Part shown: one piece after another, positions 24,779-30,629 of the stretch
How positions within the stretch are numbered: position 1 is the first letter of the stretch
Layout of the letters: each line of letters starts with the position of its first letter
Origin: JAZKBN01 sp040388605
Lineage (GTDB): Bacteria > Bacteroidota > Bacteroidia > Cytophagales > Flexibacteraceae
Assembly: GCA_040388605.1 (NCBI GenBank)
Contig: JAZKBN010000049.1
Span: 1-30,629, forward strand
Direction: 5' to 3'
DNA length: 30,629 bases
Program-made: the position numbers and the translations under genes
Notes under the pieces: model-generated
Databases searched by the model: none
Told to the model about the DNA's origin: nothing
Seen by the model: the letters and a program-made list of their open reading frames with translations, nothing else

Positions 24779-25341
24779 AACATGCATCAGATGATAAAAT
24801 AACCATCTCTGTACCTGATGATTGGTGGATTAGTAAATGGGATAAATCGGAGTTCTACAGAAATGATGTTTGCCAAATGGCAGGCGGACAAAAAGCTGTG
24901 GATATTTTATGCCGTCCATTGGATGAAGCCGGTAAACTGGTAATGATAGAGTTAAAAGACTACCGAACCGATTACAATAAGTTGATGGAAGATTTAAAGC
25001 CCGGCGGCAGGCTGGTCTCGGAGGTTCCGCAAAAACTGCTGAATACCCTGTCCGGGTTGCTGTTAGGTGCAAGGTCCGGCAATAATCATTTTACGCATGA
25101 AACTACAGGCATACTGAATATCGACCGTAAAATAAGCTTTTACCTTCTGTTAGTGTATACTGAGCAAAGTCCGAAAATAATAGGAACCCGGTCAAGGTTG
25201 AATGTTCAAAGCTTAGACAGTATGCTTGAGAACTTAAAACAACATATCAGGAGAAAACTGAGCAGTAAATTCAACATCCGGTTCACGCTCCTGATTCCTG
25301 ACCAAGCTCCCGCCGAAGCCTGGTCTTACACAATAACCTAA
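24775..25341 (+). CDS. Small PD-(D/E)XK-nuclease-like protein, second gene of pair 2
   Basis: A 188-residue protein without a recognised name. AVDILCRPL is followed after a short turn by KLVMIELKDYR, giving Asp43, Glu59 and Lys61 in PD-(D/E)XK order. The IELKD core is the same as in the pair-1 partner (IELKDR). A helix with Gln86 (VPQKLLNTLSGLLLGA) stands where motif III is expected. The rest has a beta strand SFYLLLVYTE and a basic helix LKQHIRRKLSSK. No other domain is seen, and apart from the nuclease core it does not look like the pair-1 partner. The ATGA overlap makes coupled translation with the ATPase very likely. It may be a nuclease effector or a DNA-binding non-catalytic relative; substrate and activity are inference. 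Confidence 0.68.
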   Translation: MKHASDDKITISVPDDWWISKWDKSEFYRNDVCQMAGGQKAVDILCRPLDEAGKLVMIELKDYRTDYNKLMEDLKPGGRLVSEVPQKLLNTLSGLLLGARSGNNHFTHETTGILNIDRKISFYLLLVYTEQSPKIIGTRSRLNVQSLDSMLENLKQHIRRKLSSKFNIRFTLLIPDQAPAEAWSYTIT

Positions 25342-25362
25342 CCCGCACATTCAAATATTTCG

Positions 25363-25370
25363 TACCTTTG
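25363..25370 (+). promoter_or_regulatory. -7 element candidate for the deoxyhypusine-synthase-family gene
   Basis: TACCTTTG is an exact TAnnTTTG match, 20 bases before the ATG at 25390. No TTTG is found at the expected -33 distance. The inferred start would give a leader of about 14 bases. The element lies in the 48-base gap after the ATPase pair, so this gene need not belong to that operon. Confidence 0.45.
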
Positions 25371-25389
25371 CGCCAAATTTCCGCAAACT

Positions 25390-26448
25390 ATGAACAGCGA
25401 ACGTAAAAAGGAACTGCTGCAAAGCACTGTGCAGCACATAGATATAAAGGCCCACAATGTTGTTCCTATGGTTGAGGCCATGGGCAGCATGGCCTTCCAG
25501 GCCCGCAACCTGAGCCGTGGAGCATCCATATTCAACATGATGCAGGCCGATACAGATGCCGCCGTGTACTTAACCCTTGCAGGCTCGCTTATTTCTGCCG
25601 GCCTCAAGCACGTGGTTACAGATATGGTGCAGAATAACATGGTAGATGCCATTGTTAGCACCGGCGCAAACATTGTTGACCAGGATTTCTTCGAGGCCCT
25701 TGGCTTTAAGCACTACATAGGCACCCAGTTCGGTATAGATGATAACGAGCTGCGTGAGCTCATGATAGATCGTATTTACGATACTTTCATTGATGAAGAA
25801 GACCTGCGCATCTGCGACGATACCATTGCCCAAATCTGCGGCATATTGGAGCACAGGCCATACAGCAGCCGCGAGTTTATAAGGGAAATGGGTAAATTCC
25901 TTGATGAAAACGAGCAGTATGCCGAAACCCGCAAAGACAGCATTGTATGGAACTGCTACAAAAAAGGCGTGTCTATTTTTGTACCCGCTTTCAGCGATTG
26001 TTCTGCCGGCTTCGGGCTGGTACACCACCAGTGGCATAATCCCAAGAGTCACGTAAGCATCGACAGCGCTAAAGACTTTTTGGAAATCACGAAGCTGAAG
26101 CTGCACAACCCTGAATCGGGTTTGTTCATGATTGGCGGCGGTGTGCCTAAGAACTTTGTGCAGGACATAGTGGTTGCCTGCGAAATTCTTGAGCAGGATG
26201 CCCCCATGCACAAATACGCCGTGCAAATTACCGTGGCCGATGAGCGCGACGGCGCCCTTTCAGGCAGCACCCTCAAAGAAGCCTGCAGCTGGGGCAAAGT
26301 AAGCACTGTATATGAGCAAATGGTATGGGCCGAGGCCACCATTGCTATGCCGCTTATTGCCGGCTACGCTTACCACAAAAACGAATTCCGTAACCGCCCT
26401 GAGCGCCGCTTTAACGATGTGCTTGACCAGGTGGAAGTTACCGCTTAA
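25390..26448 (+). CDS. Deoxyhypusine synthase family protein (bacterial type)
   Basis: Eukaryotic and archaeal members move an aminobutyl group from spermidine to eIF5A; bacteria have no eIF5A, and some bacterial family members make homospermidine instead. The product has 352 residues. The family core is present: MFLTLAGS-like VYLTLAGSLISAGL (60-72), a NAD-site-like VSTGANIVDQDF (89-100), FMIGGGVPKNFVQD (246-259) and the active-site segment LKEACSWGKV with Lys303, at the position of the lysine that carries the aminobutyl group. Where the eukaryotic enzyme has KHH after the GGG motif, this protein has PKNF. A full-length, apparently active enzyme for polyamine metabolism is likely; the exact product is not decided by sequence. 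GC-rich, with its own -7 element and a strong terminator. Confidence 0.88.
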   Translation: MNSERKKELLQSTVQHIDIKAHNVVPMVEAMGSMAFQARNLSRGASIFNMMQADTDAAVYLTLAGSLISAGLKHVVTDMVQNNMVDAIVSTGANIVDQDFFEALGFKHYIGTQFGIDDNELRELMIDRIYDTFIDEEDLRICDDTIAQICGILEHRPYSSREFIREMGKFLDENEQYAETRKDSIVWNCYKKGVSIFVPAFSDCSAGFGLVHHQWHNPKSHVSIDSAKDFLEITKLKLHNPESGLFMIGGGVPKNFVQDIVVACEILEQDAPMHKYAVQITVADERDGALSGSTLKEACSWGKVSTVYEQMVWAEATIAMPLIAGYAYHKNEFRNRPERRFNDVLDQVEVTA

Positions 26449-26484
26449 TTAAAACACCCGGGCCCTAAAGCCCGAAATGTACAG

Positions 26485-26527
26485 AACCCCGCTGATCGCA
26501 TTTATACCGCATTCAGCGGGGTTTTTA
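26485..26527 (+). terminator. Strong intrinsic terminator
   Basis: An 11-bp stem AACCCCGCTGA (26485-26495) with TCAGCGGGGTT (26513-26523), then TTTTTAATT. A smaller CGGGC/GCCCG hairpin at 26459-26474 comes before it. Confidence 0.85.
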
Positions 26528-26689
26528 ATTGGGATCGGTTAATGCGTCGGCGTCATTTTCTGACAGCTATATTTATACCTCCCTTTATCAGGCATCCGCA
26601 TTTCCGGCAATACTTTTGCCTTAGGCCCATAGATGCCAAAACAATTTGGCCAATATTGAGATTATTACATTAATCATTTTTACAAGCCT

Positions 26690-28300
26690 TTGACAGCTTC
26701 AGCCACACTAACCGCCACATTGCCCGAAACGGGTTTCAGCACCGAGCGCCTGCCCTTAAATGCACTCAGGCAATACCCTGCCCTCCTGCTCGATTACATT
26801 GATCAAAAGCCCGCCCTGAAGCCTTTTTACGACCTCTTTCCAAGCCCGGAGGCGTATGCACAAATGGCTGAAAGGCGCAGGAATTTTTCGCCTGAATCTC
26901 GTGCGGTATTGAAAGCTGTTTTAGAAGAGCAATACAAAGGCATTGAGCTTACCCCTGCCGAAGCAGATAACATTTCGGCCGTTACTGAGCAGAATGCTTT
27001 TACCATTACCACGGGGCACCAGCTGAATATATTTACAGGTCCGCTTTATACGGTGCTTAAAATTCAGACGGTGATAATCCTTGCCCGGGAGATGAATGCC
27101 CTGTACCCGCAATACAAATTCATTCCCCTTTGGTGGATGGCTACCGAAGACCATGACTTCGAGGAAATTAACCACCTGCATCTTTTCGGGAAGAAGTTTA
27201 CATGGGAGAGTTTGCAAAGCGGTTGCGTAGGCAGCTTCAGCACAGAGGGCATGGCCGAGCTTATGGCCCTGATACCTGATTTGCCTGAAGCCTTCCGCAT
27301 GGCGTATGCCGAAAGTGAAACCCTTGCCGATGCCACCCGCAAACTGGCCCATCACCTTTTTGGTACACAGGGCCTGCTTGTGCTCGACCCTGATGATGCC
27401 CGCCTGAAAACCCAATTTACCGACATTGCCGAAGACGAGCTCCTGAACGGAACGGCTTTCCGCATAGCCGGCGAGACCAGTGAGGCTTTAAAAAATGCCG
27501 GCTGGAAACCGCAGGTGCATGTGCGCGAGCTCAACCTGTTTTGGAAAGACACCGGCCTGCGCGAGCGCATAGTTCGTAACGGCGATAACGATTGGCAGGT
27601 GCTCAATACCGATATTACTTTTAACCGCGAAAGCCTGCTTGAAAAGCTAAATGCTTCACCGGAACATTTCAGCCCGAATGTATTGCTCAGGCCATTGTAC
27701 GAGGAACGTATTCTACCGAACCTCGGCTATATTGGCGGCCCTGCCGAAATGGTGTATTGGATGCAATTGAAGCCACTTTTCGAACATTATAAGCTATCTT
27801 TCCCTATTCTGCACCCCCGCATTTTTGCAGGCATAGTGAGCCGGGCACAAAATGCCCGCATGCAAAAGCTGGGCTTCAGCTTCAGTGATTTGGCACAGGA
27901 CGAAAGCGTGCTCAAACAGCAGTACCTGGAGAGCCAACAGCTTGAAACACCCGACACCCTGCGCGAGGAGCAAATGCTGACCGAGATTTTTAATTCGATT
28001 GGCAAAAAAGCCGGCAATGTTGATAAAACCCTGACCGAGTATGTGATGGCCGAAAAAACCAAGGCCGAGAAGCTGCTCGAAGGCGTTATTAAGCGCATTC
28101 GCAAAGCCGAGGAGAAAAAGCATGAAACAGGCCTGAACCAGGTTTTAAACCTCCGCCAAAAACTTATGCCCGACGGCGGACTGCAGGAACGCAAAGAAAA
28201 TATTCTGAACTTCCTGGTAAACAGCCCCGGTATTATGTATGCCCTCACTGATTTGCAAGGTTTCGATTTCAGTTTCAGGGTAATCAGGGAAAACGGGTAA
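26690..28300 (+). CDS. bshC: Bacillithiol biosynthesis cysteine-adding enzyme BshC
   Basis: BshC joins cysteine to glucosamine-malate, the last step of bacillithiol synthesis, a low-molecular-weight thiol known in Firmicutes and Bacteroidota. 536 residues, normal length. Conserved stretches: TTGHQLNIFTGPLYTVLK, FIPLWWMATEDHDFEEIN, VHVRELNLFWKD, NVLLRPLYEERILPN, LGYIGGPAEMVYWMQLKP, and a C-terminal coiled-coil arm (about 430-510, with MAEKTKAEKLLEGVIKRIRK). The start is a TTG at 26690: an in-frame TGA at 26657 and no ATG between them exclude an upstream ATG start, and later in-frame Met codons would cut into the conserved core. Other bsh genes are not in the window. Ends at a strong terminator. 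Confidence 0.92.
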   Translation: MTASATLTATLPETGFSTERLPLNALRQYPALLLDYIDQKPALKPFYDLFPSPEAYAQMAERRRNFSPESRAVLKAVLEEQYKGIELTPAEADNISAVTEQNAFTITTGHQLNIFTGPLYTVLKIQTVIILAREMNALYPQYKFIPLWWMATEDHDFEEINHLHLFGKKFTWESLQSGCVGSFSTEGMAELMALIPDLPEAFRMAYAESETLADATRKLAHHLFGTQGLLVLDPDDARLKTQFTDIAEDELLNGTAFRIAGETSEALKNAGWKPQVHVRELNLFWKDTGLRERIVRNGDNDWQVLNTDITFNRESLLEKLNASPEHFSPNVLLRPLYEERILPNLGYIGGPAEMVYWMQLKPLFEHYKLSFPILHPRIFAGIVSRAQNARMQKLGFSFSDLAQDESVLKQQYLESQQLETPDTLREEQMLTEIFNSIGKKAGNVDKTLTEYVMAEKTKAEKLLEGVIKRIRKAEEKKHETGLNQVLNLRQKLMPDGGLQERKENILNFLVNSPGIMYALTDLQGFDFSFRVIRENG

Positions 28301-28358
28301 GGTGCAGGAATAGCCCTGTCCCTGTATTTACAAATTTGTCCGTTTAAAAAGCTTGCAA

Positions 28359-28400
28359 GCCGCCGGCGTAATTCAAACATTACGGCCGGCGGCATTTTTT
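28359..28400 (+). terminator. Intrinsic terminator after bshC
   Basis: GCCGCCGGCGTAAT (28359-28372) pairs with ATTACGGCCGGCGGC (28379-28393) with a single bulged G, followed by ATTTTTT (28394-28400). Confidence 0.85.
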
Positions 28401-28435
28401 CACCTTTGTGTAATAATCATCAGTATCGTTTTTCA

Positions 28436-29833
28436 ATGAACTTAAAATTAACACTTATACTTTGTGCGGCTATTGCGCCGCTTGCATGTTTTTCACAGCA
28501 GTCTCGCCCGCCTGTAACGGGTTCATTTCCTGAAGAAATCCGTTCGTTGCAGAATTACGGCATTGGTGCACGACCCTTTAGGGCAGCTAAGGGAAATAAT
28601 AATGCGTATGCTTTTTCATCAGTGGGCTCGGGTGTTTCAACCACACTTTCAAACGCGAACCCTGAGCCCAAAGCCGGCCGCATTACCACTTATACCGGCG
28701 ATACATCGGGCAGGCAATGGAATATTTTCCAGGACGTAGTTTTCAGGTACGACGCCGAAGGCCGCGTAAATACAGGCATCTATATTGATTTTACCTCCGG
28801 CGACAGCATTAGCAGGTCGCGCAGCTTTTACAATGCGCAGGGTAAAGACACCCTTGACATCATTGAATATCACGATGCAGTTAACGGCTGGGAAAACGAA
28901 GCCCGCAGCAGAACCGCATACGATGATTTCGGCAATATCATTCTGAGCACTTACGAAGATTACACCCCCGGCAGCGGCTGGAACATGGTTTCAGGCACCC
29001 GCCGTGATTTAACATACGAGGCAAACCGCTTTAAAAAGCTAAGCACTTACACCTTCTTCGGCAACAGCTGGAACCTGGCAGATACCGACAGCGTAACTGA
29101 ATGGGGAGCTAATGATGAACCATTGGTTGTCTTTAATTTGAATGCAGGCATGCCTTTCCGCAAAACAATTTATACCGCCTGGCACAATTGGGTATCGCCG
29201 AGATATTTGCAGGCATTGCCTACGGCTTATGTTGTTCAGATATATGAAAACGGCGCATATACCAATTTCGTGAATATAAGCTCAACCTATACAGTATTAG
29301 GCAGCTTAAGTACCCAGGTTTCGCAGGCTTGGGTTAACAACGCATGGCAATACCACACACGCATTCAATATTCATATTCCCCCGGCGACCAAACAGACTC
29401 TGTCCGTTATGAACATAATGACAGCCCCGGCCCCGAAGTTACCTGGAAGCAAGATGCCAAATACTTATACAACCGCCTCTATAACCCGGATAATACCTTG
29501 GCCGAGCTTATTATAACAAGGCAGCTTACCCCCGGCTCAGCCATAAAAAACCTGTGGCGACACATTTACGCTGATTATACCGAGCCGCTTGGCCTGCCGC
29601 ATTCAGGCGCAAAAACCCGTAGCCTTGCCGTTGCCAATCCCTTCGGCAATGAGCTCTGTATTCCGGCAAATGTACTGGGCCCGTATTCAATTACAGATTT
29701 GAGCGGCCGTGTACTTATACAGGGAAATTTAACCGCTCATTCAAGCGGCGCAGGCATTCAAACATCTCAGTTACTGCCAGGTATTTATCTTCTGAAGGCG
29801 GCGGGCAGGGTGCAGAAGGTGGTGAAGGAGTAA
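28436..29833 (+). CDS. Secreted repeat protein with T9SS C-terminal sorting domain
   Basis: A protein of 465 residues. The frame also opens at a TTG at 28406, but ATG 28436 gives a clean signal peptide (MNLKLTLILCAAIAPLACFS, then QQSRPP). The middle contains repeated YDxxGN / W-N-aromatic modules (RYDAEGRVNTGIYIDF, AYDDFGNIILSTYEDY, SGWNMVSGTRRDLTYE, NSWNLADTDSVTEW, NNAWQYHTRIQYSYSP), similar in texture to YD/Rhs-like or surface-exposed beta-repeat proteins of Bacteroidota. The C-terminus (from about 395) is a T9SS sorting domain (VANPFGNELCIPAN, YSITDLSGRVL, LLPGIYLLKAAG) ending in KVVKE. No enzyme motif is seen. Flanked by terminators on both sides, so it is monocistronic. Confidence 0.85.
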   Translation: MNLKLTLILCAAIAPLACFSQQSRPPVTGSFPEEIRSLQNYGIGARPFRAAKGNNNAYAFSSVGSGVSTTLSNANPEPKAGRITTYTGDTSGRQWNIFQDVVFRYDAEGRVNTGIYIDFTSGDSISRSRSFYNAQGKDTLDIIEYHDAVNGWENEARSRTAYDDFGNIILSTYEDYTPGSGWNMVSGTRRDLTYEANRFKKLSTYTFFGNSWNLADTDSVTEWGANDEPLVVFNLNAGMPFRKTIYTAWHNWVSPRYLQALPTAYVVQIYENGAYTNFVNISSTYTVLGSLSTQVSQAWVNNAWQYHTRIQYSYSPGDQTDSVRYEHNDSPGPEVTWKQDAKYLYNRLYNPDNTLAELIITRQLTPGSAIKNLWRHIYADYTEPLGLPHSGAKTRSLAVANPFGNELCIPANVLGPYSITDLSGRVLIQGNLTAHSSGAGIQTSQLLPGIYLLKAAGRVQKVVKE

Positions 29834-29874
29834 GCTTTTTCAGGTACTGTTTAAATCGTTTAAATAAATAAAGC

Positions 29875-29926
29875 AACAGGTAATACTTCGGGACAATTAG
29901 CCCCTTGTGTTACCTGTTTTGTTTTT
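29875..29926 (+). terminator. Intrinsic terminator after the 28436 gene
   Basis: A 12-bp stem with one G-T pair (AACAGGTAATAC at 29875-29886, GTGTTACCTGTT at 29907-29918), with an inner GGG/CCC pair, then TTTTGTTTTT. Confidence 0.8.
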
Positions 29927-30101
29927 ATGGATGCTTATAAGCAGAAGGTAAAAATACCGGTACTTAAATCAGCTTTAAGCACATGCCATACATTGCCTCA
30001 TTTTTTCCCTATTTTTGTCCGGTGGCCTTTATACATGGGGCTGCTTTGCAGAAAATTGTATTTGAAATAACCTGCAAAACAATCTGAAAACACCATCAAC
30101 C

Positions 30102-30629
30102 TTGCTGACTTTCGGCTCAAAACGCTGTCATCTTTCGGCCTGCTGCCTGTTGCTGCTCCTGTTCACAGGCATGCAGGTGGTTAACGCACAGCAGACCCCG
30201 CCCCTGCGCGACAAAACCAAGTGGCTGCGCGATGCTAAATTCGGCATGCTTATCAGCTGGGGGCCCTATGCGCAGGTTGGCGGCGGCGAAGATGTGATGG
30301 CCAAATACCGCCTCAACGCCAAAGATTATGATAAGCTGATTAAAAGCTTTACCGCCACCCACTGCAACCCCGAAGCCTGGGTTTTGCAGGCAAAAGCTGC
30401 CGGAATGCGCTACATTGTTTTTTCGGCCAAGGGGCCAGATGGTTTCAGCATGTACGAGGGCAAGTTTAAAGAACGCGATATAACCGGCACGCCCTACAGG
30501 CAGGATGTGCTCATGCAATTGGTGCGTGCCTGCAATAAATACCGCATGCCCTTAGGCGTATATTACAGCCGCATAGACCGCCTGAACCCGGAATACCATC
30601 CCAAAATGAGCGGGGGACCTAAAATCATA
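30102..30629 (+). CDS. GH29 alpha-L-fucosidase-like secreted enzyme, 3' partial, divergent active site
   Basis: The frame is open from 30066 to the window end with no ATG before the signal region. TTG 30102 is the best start, giving a signal peptide (Lys/Arg-rich SKRCHLSA, then CCLLLLLFTGM, ending near VVNAQQ); a CTG at 30084 is an alternative. The mature part reads KTKWLRDAKFGMLISWGPYA, then CNPEAWVLQAKAAGMRYIVF, SAKGPDGFSMYEGKF, and YRMPLGVYYSRIDRLNPEYH, which follows the order of GH29 motifs (FGMFIHWG, AGAKYIVLTxKHHDGF, GxYYS). Two normally conserved histidines are replaced: HWG is SWG, and KHHDGF is KGPDGF. This suggests altered substrate binding or a non-fucosidase role. It is secreted. 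Only about 33% of a usual GH29 protein is visible, so the nucleophile cannot be checked. Confidence 0.8.
   Translation, partial: MLTFGSKRCHLSACCLLLLLFTGMQVVNAQQTPPLRDKTKWLRDAKFGMLISWGPYAQVGGGEDVMAKYRLNAKDYDKLIKSFTATHCNPEAWVLQAKAAGMRYIVFSAKGPDGFSMYEGKFKERDITGTPYRQDVLMQLVRACNKYRMPLGVYYSRIDRLNPEYHPKMSGGPKII

Overview
The window looks like a chromosome piece from a Bacteroidota bacterium (Chitinophagales/Sphingobacteriales-like; the lineage is inferred from gene content only). The signs are six proteins or protein remnants ending in type IX secretion (T9SS) C-terminal sorting domains, a DUF5686/carboxypeptidase-regulatory-like outer-membrane protein, BshC of bacillithiol synthesis, LptB, weak ribosome-binding sites, and promoters of the TTTG-N18/19-TAnnTTTG type.

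Layout. (1) 1-1394: 3' part of an RsuA/RluB-type pseudouridine synthase whose N-terminal extension is a 102-bp/36-bp tandem repeat, closed by a clear terminator. (2) 1522-3390: a predicted surface lipoprotein with about four repeats. (3) 3577-5291: an AT-rich, overlapping gene pair, an AAA/ABC-type ATPase plus a small PD-(D/E)XK-like protein. (4) 5375-6364: a MeaB-type GTPase, convergent with a 1091-residue T9SS beta-solenoid protein on the minus strand (6492-9767). (5) 9768-10615: a long AT-rich non-coding stretch that carries a promoter block duplicated elsewhere in the window and the decayed 3' end of a T9SS gene. (6) 10616-12040: a T9SS protein. (7) 12231-15236: a housekeeping block with LptB, a GH3-family protein and a rhomboid protease. 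(8) 15475-21123: a probable operon of a 1407-residue T9SS protein (two ice-binding-like domains plus beta-helix) and a paralog of the 10616 gene; a DUF5686 protein converges on it. (9) 23735-25341: a second ATPase + PD-(D/E)XK-like pair with an ATGA overlap. (10) 25390-28300: a deoxyhypusine-synthase-family enzyme and BshC. (11) 28436-29833: another T9SS protein. (12) 30102-end: the start of a divergent GH29 (alpha-L-fucosidase-like) secreted enzyme.

The GC-rich core genes are interrupted by AT-rich accessory blocks. The 60 bases at 3781 and at 24061 have 20 G/C each, against 36 at 5761 and 34 at 25801. The accessory blocks are the two ATPase-nuclease pairs and the surface-protein genes. The best candidates for an undescribed system are the two ATPase-nuclease pairs: their architecture matches each other, but their sequences are clearly different. 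The clearest genome-dynamics signal is the duplicated 69-bp promoter block, which at its first copy runs directly into a T9SS-gene remnant.
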